DNA of 64,000 nucleotides from R-RK-3 sp963842775 (lineage in GTDB: Bacteria > Pseudomonadota > Alphaproteobacteria > Rhizobiales > Rhodomicrobiaceae): the NCBI GenBank assembly GCA_963842775.1, contig CAWJHQ010000016.1, positions 496,001 through 560,000 of the forward strand, read 5' to 3'. Under the pieces are notes generated by a model. It was not told the DNA's origin, ran no database searches, and saw only the letters and a list, made by a program, of their open reading frames with translations. Of the stretch, positions 1 to 11,036 are shown piece by piece. Each line of letters starts with the position of its first letter. Position 1 is the first letter of the stretch. Both the position numbers and the translations under genes were made by a program.

Positions 1-1138
<1,138 letters not shown>

Positions 1139-1155
<17 letters not shown>

Positions 1156-1648
1156 AGGCTCCGGCACAAAGAACGCGGTCGCTGTCCTTGATCGGAAAAC
1201 ATTGATTCAGGCTCTTGGCGGCGCGTTTCAGCACTGGGTGCGGAAAAGTAATCTCGAATGTTTTCTCCCCTGAACCGTTGGCCGAGGCCAGTGCAAGCTG
1301 CGGCCAACTGAGGCCGTTAAGATCGCTCATCTCGCTTACGACAAGGCGTTCCAGTTCCGGGTGTCCCGCATCGAACCAGGCAATGCCCGTACTGCTCACG
1401 CCCCAAAGGTGAAGTCCGTTGGCGTCGCGCCGCCACGGGGGATTGCGGAACTCGGTCTTTGCCGCTTCGATACCGTGAGCATCGATCTCAGCCTTGGCCA
1501 ATTGCGCAAGCTCCTCAACCTGCTGCCTCAGCTTGCCCATGTCGTTGCCGGCGGAAGATTGATAAAGCGTTTCAATGGTGTTTGCTCTGGCGGCTACGCT
1601 CGCCAGACCGGCAAGCATCACGGCCAGAACGGTTTTTCTGATCGTCAT
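1139..1648 (-). CDS. Secreted single-Cache-like domain protein
   Basis: About 169 residues with a clear N-terminal signal peptide (MTIRKTVLAVMLAG, cleavage near ARA-NT), then a long helix and a compact domain with a WG/GLHLWG-type core typical of single Cache (Cache_2) ligand-binding modules. The ATG at 1648 is preferred because AGGA lies five bases upstream; the frame could extend to 1717. The stop overlaps the start of the downstream kinase, which suggests translational coupling. I infer that it is a periplasmic co-sensor for that kinase. The Cache assignment rests on pattern similarity only. Confidence 0.6.
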
Positions 1649-2132
1649 GCGCTTCCTCATATGACGCAGGCGGGCACCTGCGGGGTAAAACGCTAGCCCT
1701 GAAGATTGAAGAAGCAATTAATTGCATGCCTTGGATAATGCAACTTAAGGGCGGTCAACGATGCGAAGTCGCAGGTTGGCAGAAATCGCACCCAGTTGGC
1801 GCGGCTGTCGCCGAACGCAGCCCGTCGTGCGTCGTGAGAACCGCAAACCCGCTCGCGACGCCCAAACACATGCGGCTTCCATTTTGCAGCGCAGCATGGT
1901 ATCCACTTGCTTCGGTCCCATGACGGGGCCATATCGGTGTTGAGCCGCGTGAAGGACTAAGGCCGGGCGTTCGTTCAATTTTAGCCCCCTCTGTTCCCCT
2001 GCTCAGCCCTTCGAAACCTTCCAACAGACACCCAGGCCACGCGGGGAGTTCTTAGAGCTCCGCCCACGCTGCGCCGGACCGCATTTGCGCTGTCCGCTCG
2101 CGCTTATGGCCTTTTTTTGAAAGAATCAGATC
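1649..2132. other. Intergenic region, divergent promoters
   Basis: This gap separates the leftward sensor pair from the rightward helicase. Several short frames cross it but none resembles a known protein. It must carry the promoters of both flanking units; I could not fix promoter boxes with confidence. Confidence 0.5.
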
Positions 2133-3625
2133 TTGACGCATTTTAATGAACTCGGGCTTAGTCCTGCCCTTCTGAAAGCGCTCGCCGATGAAGGGTATAC
2201 GGTCCCGACCCCAATCCAGGCCCAGGCGATCCCCTATGTGCTCGCCGGAGAAGACCTGCTCGGCATCGCTCAGACCGGCACCGGCAAGACCGCCGCTTTC
2301 GCTCTGCCGATCCTGCACCTGCTCGCGGCAAACCGACGTCCGCCGATGCGCCAGGGCGCGCGCGTGCTGATCCTCGCGCCGACACGGGAATTGGCTTCGC
2401 AAATCGCCCAGAGCTTCAGGACCTATGGCCGGCATATGGGCGTCACGGTCGCGACGATGTATGGCGGCGTTTCGCACCGGCCGCAGATCGCTTCCACGCG
2501 CAATGGCGTCGATGTGCTCGTCGCCACGCCTGGCCGGCTGATCGACCATATGGACGAACGCAATATCGTGCTTTCCGGCACGGAAATTCTGGTGCTCGAC
2601 GAGGCCGATCAGATGCTCGACATGGGCTTCATCCGGCCGATCAAACAGATCATCCGCCAGATCCCGGCCAAGCGCCAAAACCTGTTCTTCTCCGCAACCA
2701 TGACGCCCGATACCAGTAAGCTGGCCGCCGAAATCCTGCGCAATCCCGTCCAGGTCGCCGTCACGCCGCGCGCCAAAACCGTCGACCGCGTGACCCAGCA
2801 GGTGATCCATATCGAGGCGCCCAAGAAGCGCGCTCTGCTGGTTGAATTGTTCTCCAACCCCGCGCTGAGCCGCGCCCTCGTTTTCACGCGCACCAAGCGT
2901 GGAGCGGACAGGGTCGCCAAGCATCTGGAAGCCTATGGCGTCGAAGTCTCGGCAATCCACGGCAATAAGAGCCAGGGGCAGCGCGAAGCTGCGCTCGCGG
3001 CCTTCAAGGCGGGTCGCATCCGCGCCTTGGTAGCGACCGACATCGCTGCTCGCGGAATCGACGTCGACGAAGTGACGCATGTCGTGAATTACGAGCTGCC
3101 GAACCTGCCGGAAAGCTATGTGCACCGCATCGGCCGCACGGCGCGCGCGGGCGCGGAAGGCATCGCCATTTCGCTGTGCGACGCCGAGGAAAAGACCTAT
3201 CTGCGCGACATCGAGAAGCTGATCCGGCAATCGATTCCGAGTTCCAACCGCTGCGGCGACACCACGCTCGTCGTCGATGAGCGCGCCAGCGGCAGGGGCG
3301 ATGACGACGATCGCGCCGACCGGCGCGGCTCGCGTCAGGGCCGCCCGCAAAGAAACGGACAGCGGCCAGCCGGCAGGAGCGCCGGGCCCAACCGTTCCGG
3401 CGAAGCCAATGGCGCGTCGCACGCGGCACGGGGCAGACCCGGCTCCGGCAAGCCGGCAGGGCAGCGGTCAGCAGCGGCTGGTCGGCAGGCAATGGCGCTG
3501 GTGGAGGTGGCGAGCGCCGCCAGGATGCAGGGCGGTCGCGTCCGCAGAACCTGCTCGGTGCGGCAAACGGAAGCTGGGGGCCGGGCAAAAAGGGTACCGG
3601 GCAGCGCCAGCAGCCCTCACGCTAG
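2133..3625 (+). CDS. rhlE: DEAD-box ATP-dependent RNA helicase, RhlE type (frameshift in tail)
   Basis: The protein unwinds structured RNA in ribosome assembly or RNA turnover. Visible motifs are the Q motif (residues 25-31), motif I AQTGTGKT (46-53), PTRELA, TPGRL, DEAD (about 155), SAT, ARGID and HRIGRTAR, followed by a disordered Arg/Gly/Asp-rich tail. Translation appears to start at a TTG. The uninterrupted frame runs on to 3704, but the normal family ending (NLLGAANGSWGPGKKGTG, then RQQPSR and a TAG at 3623-3625) lies in a different frame. One or two indels near 3465-3490 are therefore likely, and I end the gene at 3625. A repeat copy starts at the stop codon. Confidence 0.9.
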
Positions 3626-3690
3626 GGCGTCGATCCGAACGCAGGCCCGGCCGGAGTTTGGCAAAATCGATGCACCAACACAGAGCCAAG
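3623..3690. repeat. Dispersed repeat, copy A (downstream of rhlE)
   Basis: This stretch closely matches 56058-56125 by eye. Shared blocks include TCGATCCGAAC, GCCGG, and a GG.AAAAT.GATG core. Both copies begin exactly at a TAG stop codon. The rest of the gap to 4003 holds no gene I recognise. Confidence 0.55.
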
Positions 3691-4003
3691 GTGCTGATGC
3701 GTGACGAAAGGGAATGCGTCAGTGGCGCAGAGCAGTTCCTGCGAAGGCTGGGCTGGACACCGCTTTACGTCGCGACATGCCACACGGTGACAGACAGACC
3801 CCATCGGATGGAAACGGCACCGGCGTTGCGGCAAATATCGCGCTCAAGCAAAAAGATAGAGTCCGTTCCTGCTCCCATCAGCACGGATTTGACCCGGATG
3901 GGCCGCGCCAAGGCCGTGACCTTGGCGATATCGGCCGCTTGATTGCCCGGTGCTCCGGCCTTATCGTCTCCGCGGGTATTGCGGGGCGGGGCCGAGGGGC
4001 GCA

Positions 4004-4555
4004 ATGATCGACACGAATGAGCAGCTGGAAATCGATGCATCGCCTTGGAAGCTTGTCGGTTTCGGGCTGCTTGGCATTGGGATGACGGGAGTTGGCGGAA
4101 CGCTGGCCTTCGGGCTCCTGCCGAACGGGCCGCCTGCGGGCAGTTTCGGCCAGTTCATCGGCTATGCAGCCTTCTTATTCTTCGGCCTATGCACCGGAAT
4201 CCTGCTGTGGCGCGCCTTCACGTCGCGCGGTCCGGTCGTGACAATCACGCCTGACGGCATCCGCGATAACCGGGTGGCGGCGGATTTCATTCCCTGGACG
4301 GCGGTTCTTCACATTTCGACCTGGACGCATTCCGGTCAGAAGATCATGGTCCTTGCCGTCGATCCCGATGTCGAACGCAAGCTTGCCCTGACGCGGATCG
4401 CCAAGATGACGCGCGGCGCGAACCAGTCGTTGAGCATTGACGGCCTGTGCGTCACCGCGCAGGGGCTGAAAATGAGCTATGATGATCTGCTGAGAACGAC
4501 CATGGCTTATGCGACCGCCGCGCACCAACGGGCACTGGCATACGATCCCGCGTAA
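4004..4555 (+). CDS. STM3941-like small membrane protein
   Basis: The protein has 183 residues: two hydrophobic helices in the first 75, then a soluble PH-like domain containing ITPDGIRD and a conserved IPW (residue about 97) typical of STM3941-family proteins. The ATG at 4004 has GAGGGG six bases upstream. The function of this family is not known. It converges on truA, whose stop codon is five bases away on the other strand. Confidence 0.65.
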   Translation: MIDTNEQLEIDASPWKLVGFGLLGIGMTGVGGTLAFGLLPNGPPAGSFGQFIGYAAFLFFGLCTGILLWRAFTSRGPVVTITPDGIRDNRVAADFIPWTAVLHISTWTHSGQKIMVLAVDPDVERKLALTRIAKMTRGANQSLSIDGLCVTAQGLKMSYDDLLRTTMAYATAAHQRALAYDPA

Positions 4556-4560
4556 ATGCG

Positions 4561-5298
4561 CTAATAGTCGACGCGCACCAGATACAGCCCGCAGGACGGC
4601 GCCATCGCCCCGCACCTGCTGCGGTCCTGCGCTTCGAGCGCCGCGCGTATATCGTCCGGCGTCCATTTCCCTTCCCCGACCAGCTTGAGGCAGCCAACCA
4701 TCGAGCGCACCTGATGATGCAAGAACGACCGCGCCGAAGCGCTTATCGCAATTGCCTCGCCGGACCGTTGCACACTCAGCAGGTCCAGCGTCTTCAGCGG
4801 CGATTTCGCCTGGCACTCGCTGGCGCGGAACGTGGTGAAATCATGCCGCCCGATGAGATGGCGTGCGGCTTCCGCCATCGCAGTCTCGTCGAGGGACGGA
4901 CCGACGCGCCAGGCATGGTCGCGCTCGATGACCAGCGGGGCGTTGCGATTCACGATCTGGTAGCGATAGTGACGGGCCTTGGCGGAAAAGCGAGCGTCGA
5001 ATGTCTCCGGCACCTCCTCGCATGTCACGATGGCGATCGGCACGGGCTTGAGATGGAAGTTGATAGCCTTCAGGACCGTCTCCGCCGGCCATGCCTTCTC
5101 CAGGTCGATATGCGCGACCTGCCCCAGCGCGTGAACGCCCGAATCGGTCCGGCCAGCGCCGCGCGGAATAAAGTGCTCGCCGCAAAATGCGGCAATCGCG
5201 TCGCGCATCCGCTCCTGTACGGAGGGCGCGTTCGCCTGCATCTGCCAGCCGGCAAACGGCGTGCCGTCATATTCGATGGTCAGCTTGTAGCGCGGCAT
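4561..5298 (-). CDS. truA: tRNA pseudouridine(38-40) synthase
   Basis: TruA converts uridines 38-40 of the anticodon stem-loop to pseudouridine. The 245 residues match the family length. The N-terminus reads YKLTIEYDGTPFAGWQ, and the catalytic aspartate is D52 in the motif GRTDSGVHA. The reading frame is intact. It lies downstream of tyrS on the same strand with a 109-base gap, so the two may be co-transcribed. Confidence 0.97.
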   Translation of the reverse strand: MPRYKLTIEYDGTPFAGWQMQANAPSVQERMRDAIAAFCGEHFIPRGAGRTDSGVHALGQVAHIDLEKAWPAETVLKAINFHLKPVPIAIVTCEEVPETFDARFSAKARHYRYQIVNRNAPLVIERDHAWRVGPSLDETAMAEAARHLIGRHDFTTFRASECQAKSPLKTLDLLSVQRSGEAIAISASARSFLHHQVRSMVGCLKLVGEGKWTPDDIRAALEAQDRSRCGAMAPSCGLYLVRVDY

Positions 5299-5407
5299 GT
5301 GATGTTGACGTCCGACAACTCCTCGAAATCCCGACGACGCTAAGCCCAGAGCGTTGGAGCCTCGCTTTCGCGGGGATTACGCGGAAGCTGGGAAGTGAGC
5401 GCGCCTG

Positions 5408-6662
5408 CTAGACCGGTTTGATGAGCACATGCCGCTTCTTTCCGAGCGACAGTTTGATCACCCCATCCGCGTTGACGAGATCGGTAGTCAGCTTCGCCCG
5501 GTCGTCCTTCACCGCCACGTCGTTGATGCGCGCGCCGCCTCCCTGAATATGCCGCCTCGCCTCGCCGTTCGACGCCGCCAGCCCCGCCCGCACGAAAGCC
5601 GTGAGCACGCCGAGCCCGGCCTTGATCTCGGCGGCGGGCAATTCGACGGTCGGCAGCCCTTCGGCGGCCTCGCCCCCGGAGAAGGTGCGCCGCGCCGTCT
5701 CGGCGGCTTCCTCGGCGGCTTGCCGGCCGTGGGCGAGAGCGGTCACCTCGGTCGCCAGGACGATCTTGGCGTCGTTGATCTCGGCGCCCTGCAGCTTCTC
5801 CAGCCGCGCGATCTCGCTCGAGCGGCATGTCGGTGAACAGCTTCAGGAACCGCCCGACATCGCCGTCCTCGGCATTGCGCCAATATTGCCAGTAATCGTA
5901 AGGGCTCAGCATCTCGGCATTCAGGAACACCGCCCCTTGTACGCTCTTGCCCATCTTCGCGCCGGATGCGGTTGTGAGCAAAGGCGTCGTCAGGCCGAAT
6001 AGTTCGACGTTTTCCACCCGGCGGCCGAGATCCACACCGTTAATGATATTGCCCCACTGGTCGGAACCGCCCATCTGCAGACGGCAGCCGTGGCGCCGGT
6101 ACAATTCGACGAAATCATAAGCCTGGAGCAGCATGTAATTGAATTCAAGGAAGGTGAAAGGCTGTTCGCGGTCGAGCCGCAGCTTGACGCTGTCGAAGGT
6201 CAGCATCCGGTTGATGGTGAAATGCGAGCCATACTCGCGCAGGAAATCGATATAGCCCAGGCCGCTCAACCATTCGTCATTGTCGACCATCCGCGCGTCT
6301 TTAGCGCCGCTGCCGAAATTCAGAAACCTCGCGGCATCCGCCTGCATCCCGGTCTTGTTCGCATCGATCTGCTCCTGGCTTAAGAGCTTGCGGCTCTCGT
6401 CCTTACCGGACGGGTCGCCGACCTTCGTCGTGCCGCCACCCATCAGCGCAATCGGCTGATGCCCGGTCTGCTGCAGCACGCGCAGCATCATGATGCCGAT
6501 GAGATTGCCGATATGCAGGCTTGGTGCGGTACAGTCGAAACCAATATAGGCAGTGATGGTTTCCTTGGCGGCCAACGCATCGAGAGCGGCAAGATCTGTA
6601 CACTGATGGATATAGCCGCGGGCTTGCAGAACGTTTATGAATTCCGACTTCAGTTTTGTCAT
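5408..6662 (-). CDS. tyrS: Tyrosyl-tRNA synthetase (single frameshift)
   Basis: TyrS charges tRNA-Tyr in the cytoplasm. The class I signature HIGN is at residues 50-53, KMGKS near 237, and the C-terminal S4 RNA-binding domain near the end (residues about 350-410). The frame is broken near 5816: in the coding strand an extra base falls between CTCGAG and GAGATC. Removing it joins the catalytic domain to the S4 domain without loss. The gene is normally essential and no second copy is visible, so a sequence error is the simplest explanation. It is divergent from anmK, with a 170-base shared promoter region. Confidence 0.93.
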
Positions 6663-6832
6663 AGACTTGGCTTTCGGCGGCTGTCATCGAGTGAGGCGAG
6701 CGGAAACGGCTGAAAGCGCGGCTTGGAAACAGCGCCGCCGATACGATCGCGGAGTATAAGGTATACGGGGTTGATTGCCCGATCCTCATAACAGTTTCGG
6801 CTTCAAGTTGCACGGTTTGTAGCGAGCATTTG

Positions 6833-7966
6833 ATGAAAGCGATTGGATTGATGAGCGGCACCTCGATGGACGGGGTGGATATTGCGCTGCTCGAAACGGA
6901 TGGCGAGCGGATCATGGCTTTCGGGCCATCGGGCGGGCGCGACTATAAGGGCGAGGAGCGGGCGTTCCTGCGCGAGGCGGTGGAAGCCGCTGTGCGGATC
7001 AGCGACCGCACCGACAGGACGGGCATTCTCGCCAAGGCCGAGCAGCTCATCACCGAAATCCACGCTGATGCGGTCGATGATTTTCTCATCCAGCACGGAT
7101 TGCCGCGCGAGGAGGTGCGCGTGATCGGCTTTCATGGCCAGACCGTGCTGCATCGTCCGGAAGCCGGCCTGACCGTGCAACTCGGCGACGGGCAGTTGCT
7201 CGCCGATCTGACGGGCATAGACGTGGTTTATGATTTCCGCGCCGACGACATGACGGAGGGCGGCGAAGGCGCACCGTTGGTGCCGGTTTATCATGGCGCG
7301 CTGGCCGAGTTCTCGGCGCTACCGCGCCCGGCGGTGGTGGTGAATATTGGCGGCGTGGCGAATGTCACCTTTATCGGTGAAGACGGTGGGTTGCTAGCGT
7401 TCGATACCGGCCCCGGCAACGCGCTGCTCGACGATTGGATGATGCTGCGGCTCGGCGAGGCGCGGGACGAGAACGGCCAGCTTGCCGCGCAGGGACAGAC
7501 CGACGGGCGGAAATTGGAGGCGTTGCTGGCCCACCCTTTTTTCCTGCGCAAGCCGCCGAAATCGCTCGACCGTAATGCCTTTTCGCTCTCGGTGATCGAG
7601 GAGCTTTCGCCTGAGGATGGCGCGGCGACGCTCACGGCATTCACTGCCGCCTCGCTGATTTGCGGAGCGGTGCATTTCCCGGCAACGCCGAAAATCTTCG
7701 TGCTGAGCGGCGGCGGAACGCGCAATGCCTCGCTTGTAGCGGCGCTGCGGAAGCTGCTGCCGGGGCGGATCGAACTCGCCGACGATCTCGGCTGGGACGC
7801 GGGCGCCGTCGAGGCCCAGGCCTTCGCCTTCATGGCGGTCAGAAGCCTGCGTGGGCTGCCCATTTCCTTCCCCGGCACCACCGGCGTTTCGCGGCCAATG
7901 ACGGGTGGAATTCTCGCCCAACCCTCTGATTCGAATTCGATGGAGTTCGAAAACAGCTTCGCGTGA
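6833..7966 (+). CDS. anmK: Anhydro-N-acetylmuramic acid kinase
   Basis: AnmK phosphorylates and opens 1,6-anhydro-MurNAc released in peptidoglycan turnover, giving MurNAc-6-phosphate. It has 377 residues, near the family length, with the N-terminal signature GLMSGTSMDGVD, the sugar-kinase motif VNIGGVANVT and the C-terminal PETTG-like FPGTTGVSRP. The ATG at 6833 is preferred over a TTG one codon upstream. Two lytic transglycosylase-type genes (mltG and the MltB-like gene at 17988) in this window act in the same wall-turnover context. Confidence 0.95.
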   Translation: MKAIGLMSGTSMDGVDIALLETDGERIMAFGPSGGRDYKGEERAFLREAVEAAVRISDRTDRTGILAKAEQLITEIHADAVDDFLIQHGLPREEVRVIGFHGQTVLHRPEAGLTVQLGDGQLLADLTGIDVVYDFRADDMTEGGEGAPLVPVYHGALAEFSALPRPAVVVNIGGVANVTFIGEDGGLLAFDTGPGNALLDDWMMLRLGEARDENGQLAAQGQTDGRKLEALLAHPFFLRKPPKSLDRNAFSLSVIEELSPEDGAATLTAFTAASLICGAVHFPATPKIFVLSGGGTRNASLVAALRKLLPGRIELADDLGWDAGAVEAQAFAFMAVRSLRGLPISFPGTTGVSRPMTGGILAQPSDSNSMEFENSFA

Positions 7967-8110
7967 TCCGGCCCAGTATGGCGAGAATTACGGCGCCCAA
8001 GACAAGAATCGCGATAGCCGCACCGGGGCGAGCGGTGGCAAGCCATAAGCGGGGCAAACAGGAAGGCGCTGCCGATCTGAACTGAGCGCCGCGCCTTCGA
8101 TGATCCCGGT

Positions 8111-8699
8111 TCAGACCTCTTCGGATGCCGGACCTTCGGCTTCGCTATCGAACAGCTCTTCGGCCGCCGCGCGCGCTGCCTCGGCATCGTCATCGTCGTC
8201 ATCGTCGCGGAGCACGTTGACATTTTCACCGCGCGCCTGGCGCTCGGCTTCCTCCAGCGTGCGGGCGACGTTCACGGATACCGAAGCGATCACTTCCGGG
8301 TGCAGGCCGACGCGCACCGGATGCCGTCCGAGCGCCTTGATCGGCCGGTCAAGCAGGATCTGCGACCGCGCCACGGTAAAGCCGCCCTCGGTGATCAGGT
8401 CGGCGATGTCGCGGGTGGAGACCGAGCCGTAAAGCTGGCCGGAATCGCTTGCCTGCCGCAGCGCGATGAAGCTCTTGCCGTTCAGCTTGGCGGCGACCGC
8501 GTCTGCTTCCTTCTTCAGCTCCAGATTGTTCGCCTCGAGCTGCGCGCGCTGGTGTCTCGAATTGAGCGAGATTGGCCTTTGTCGCCCGCAATGCCTTGCC
8601 CTTGGGCAAGAGGAAATTGCGCGCATAGCCGTCCTTGACCTTGACGACGTCGCCCATCTGGCCAAGCCGGCCAATGCGTTCCAAAAGTACGACTTGCAT
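8111..8699 (-). CDS. rplI: 50S ribosomal protein L9 (single frameshift)
   Basis: The N-terminal RNA-binding domain begins MQVVLLERIGRLGQMGD, followed by the long connecting helix and C-terminal domain. An acidic tail of about 35 residues, with a run of seven aspartates, extends past the usual end; such tails are common in Rhizobiales L9. The frame breaks near 8551, where one extra base in coding-strand ACACCAGCGC separates QFET from QRAQLEANN. Correcting it gives a full protein. It is the last gene of the rpsF-rpsR-DUF2232-rplI block. Confidence 0.93.
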
Positions 8700-8711
8700 G
8701 TTTATTGCTCC

Positions 8712-9722
8712 TTATAGATGAGGTCCCGCACGGTTAGCGGGAGGTGCCGGGCGTTGTGTGACGCGGCGGCGAAGTTGCAGAAATGGCTCGGCCAGGCCAA
8801 CCAATACGAGGATGGGCGCGACCCAGGGCGTGAGAAACAGGCCGGTGTAAAGAAGCCCCAGCATCAGCAGTTTCAACTGCGAACCGGCGGCCACAATATG
8901 CACGACGGCCAAACCGAGGATGAGATAGGCGCAGGAAAAGCCGCCCAAAAATGCGGTGCCTGCAAGGCCGATAAGGCCCGATGCGAAGGTCAATGCGGCG
9001 GCAGCGGCAAAGCCAGCGAGCAGCAGCGGCGGATAGTCAAGCCCGGCAAAACTCGGCAGGGGCCGCGGAAGCTGTCCGGAGATCGCGGCGCTTTTCGCCG
9101 CCAGCCAAAGATTGACCAGCATGATCAGCAGCCAAAAACCTCCGGCGAAGGCGGGAAGGATGTATCGGATAAAGCGTTCGACGAAGCGGTCGAACTGCTC
9201 CTGGCCGAAATCGGCCCCGAGGATGGCCTGAAGCTGCTTCAGCGCATTCTCGTCGAACATCGCCTTCACGGCGTGGCGGTAGCCCTCGCCATCGCCACCG
9301 AGCATTGCAAGGCCCAGCGCTACGAGCCCGCCGGCCATCAGCGATGCCCAGGCGATGATCCGGCCGAGCGGGTACCATTCGATGGTTGGACCTGCGCCGG
9401 CATTGGGAGCGCTTTCTAGTGTCCCCGGCGGAAGCTCGCGCCGCAGGAGCATCAGATGTGAAAGTATGACGCCTGGCATCCCGATATAGAGAGAGAAGCC
9501 GACCGCCGTCGTGAGATTGAGGATGATGGCGACCAGCAGTGCCGCGGTCGCGAAGGCGAGCAGCGCCGCCCGCACGCCCCAGCCAATGCCTGCAAGCAGT
9601 ATCGGTAGCGGCGTGAGGTAGAAAAGGGTAACGGCCAGCGTGGAATTGTTCGCCAGCGACGCAAACAGGGCCGCCGCGACGAGCCCGGCGCCGATCCCGA
9701 TGAGATGTGGCGATATCGTCAT
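8712..9722 (-). CDS. DUF2232 polytopic membrane protein
   Basis: The 336-residue protein has about eight hydrophobic segments and matches the DUF2232 proteins that sit between rpsR and rplI in Rhizobiales. Its frame is intact. Its biochemical role is unknown; its constant position beside ribosomal genes is the main clue. The start lies 128 bases downstream of rpsR and it is only 12 bases from rplI, which fits one operon. Confidence 0.85.
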   Translation of the reverse strand: MTISPHLIGIGAGLVAAALFASLANNSTLAVTLFYLTPLPILLAGIGWGVRAALLAFATAALLVAIILNLTTAVGFSLYIGMPGVILSHLMLLRRELPPGTLESAPNAGAGPTIEWYPLGRIIAWASLMAGGLVALGLAMLGGDGEGYRHAVKAMFDENALKQLQAILGADFGQEQFDRFVERFIRYILPAFAGGFWLLIMLVNLWLAAKSAAISGQLPRPLPSFAGLDYPPLLLAGFAAAAALTFASGLIGLAGTAFLGGFSCAYLILGLAVVHIVAAGSQLKLLMLGLLYTGLFLTPWVAPILVLVGLAEPFLQLRRRVTQRPAPPANRAGPHL

Positions 9723-9850
9723 TTGCTGTCCCGCTCCAAGGCGGTTAGAAGCTCCGTGATGGGAACCTCAACCAGGGCCAGGACGCGGAAAGCGCCCTGA
9801 TAACCCCGTCGTTCATTCACGAAATGCGGGAGACGCTCGCCCCCCGCCGG

Positions 9851-10096
9851 CTATTTCACGAGGTAAGGTATCAGGCCCAGGAACCGCGCCCGCTTGATCG
9901 CATTCGCCAATTCGCGCTGCTTCTTGGCGGAAACCGCGGTGATGCGGCTAGGTACGATCTTACCCCGTTCGGAGGTGAAGCGCTGCAGCAGCTTGACATC
10001 CTTATAGTCGATCTGCGGCGCGCCTTCACCGGAGAACGGGCATGTCTTGCGGCGCCGGTGAAAGGTCTTGCGTGCAGGTGAAGCCATGGCGTTCAT
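9851..10096 (-). CDS. rpsR: 30S ribosomal protein S18
   Basis: The 81 residues contain the family pattern FHRRRKTCPFSG, IDYKDVKLLQRF, RGKIVPSRITAV and KQRELANAIKRAR. The start ATG overlaps the rpsF stop codon (ATGA, 10093-10096), so translation is coupled. S18 binds S6 on the small-subunit platform, which fits the shared operon. Confidence 0.97.
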   Translation of the reverse strand: MNAMASPARKTFHRRRKTCPFSGEGAPQIDYKDVKLLQRFTSERGKIVPSRITAVSAKKQRELANAIKRARFLGLIPYLVK

Positions 10097-10662
10097 GCGT
10101 CGTCTCCTGCAGCGGGCGTTTCAGTGCGGGTGAAGCGGCTTCCGCCATCACGCTCAGGGCGGCCTCCGCCATCACGATCGAAGCGGCCTCCGCCGTCGCG
10201 GCCGCCACCCTCGCGGTCGGCACGGAAACCGCCGCCACCGCCTTCACGGAAACCGCCACCGCCGCCTTCACGGCGCGGGCCTCTGCGGTCGCCGCGATCG
10301 CCTCTGTCACCCCGGTCGCCGCGATCGCGGTCACGGTCGTCGGCACGCCGCATCATCGCCGATTGCTTGTCGTCGAGTTCCTTCATGCGAATCGTTATGA
10401 AGCGAATGACGTCGGTGGACAGGCTCATTTGCCGCTCCATCTCCGCCACGGCGACATGCGGCGCGTCGATATTCATCAGCGAATAATGCGCCTTGCGGTT
10501 CTTTTTGATCTTATACGCGAGGGACTTCAGCCCCCAATATTCGACCTTGCCGACCGTGCCGCCATTCTCTTCGATAACGGTTTGATAGGTTTTCTGCAAG
10601 GCAGCGGCCTGCTGCGCCGTGATGTCCTGGCGCGCAAGGAATACGTGTTCGTAAAACGCCAT
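10093..10662 (-). CDS. rpsF: 30S ribosomal protein S6 with Arg/Gly/Asp-rich tail
   Basis: The first 105 residues are a normal S6 domain (MAFYEHVFLARQDIT, WGLKSLAYKIKKNRKAHY). The remaining 80 residues are low complexity: repeated RGD triplets, then GGGGGFR and DGGGR units, ending AAGDDA. S6 is normally 95-135 residues, so this is a long extension, though such tails are seen in other Alphaproteobacteria. The DNA of the tail is repetitive. First gene of the ribosomal block. Confidence 0.95.
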   Translation of the reverse strand: MAFYEHVFLARQDITAQQAAALQKTYQTVIEENGGTVGKVEYWGLKSLAYKIKKNRKAHYSLMNIDAPHVAVAEMERQMSLSTDVIRFITIRMKELDDKQSAMMRRADDRDRDRGDRGDRGDRGDRRGPRREGGGGGFREGGGGGFRADREGGGRDGGGRFDRDGGGRPERDGGSRFTRTETPAAGDDA

Positions 10663-11036
10663 GATTGCGCCTTTCCTGTTTCATTATGCTTCGGCGCGAA
10701 GCCCCTTTTGAGCCGGAGGAAAGGCTCAAGGAGGAAGACTCGAAAGAGCGGAAACACCGGGAGATTGCGGACCAACGATCCACGACCGGTCGGACAGCCG
10801 ACCAGCTCCCATTCAGCCTCCAGCCGAAGCGGTATTGTGTGCTTATAAGGGATTTTTTCGAGATGGCAAGAGGCAGCTCCGATGCGCGCCTCGGCGTGGC
10901 GAACGCAACCTCCCAATTTGCCTGAGCCAAGATGAACGAAGGCTTGACATTGCCGATGCAATAGTTGTTTTTGGCGCGCAATGTCGCCAATAGCGGCAAA
11001 ATTGGTCGGCTTCGCGCAAGGTTTTTTTACCTCTCC
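10663..11036. other. Divergent promoter region, rpsF / fabD
   Basis: No gene is supported here. The region must hold the promoters for the leftward ribosomal block and the rightward fatty-acid block. A TTGACA at 10944-10949 points toward fabD, but no convincing -10 box follows at the right distance. Confidence 0.4.

Noticed and set aside
1693..2024. Minus-strand frames of 77-89 residues before the helicase
   Set aside because: Overlapping frames on the same stretch with no recognisable domain; possibly remnants, but nothing supports coding.
5408..6662. tyrS, rplI and fabG as true pseudogenes
   Set aside because: Single-base breaks in essential genes with fully conserved flanks are better explained by sequence error.
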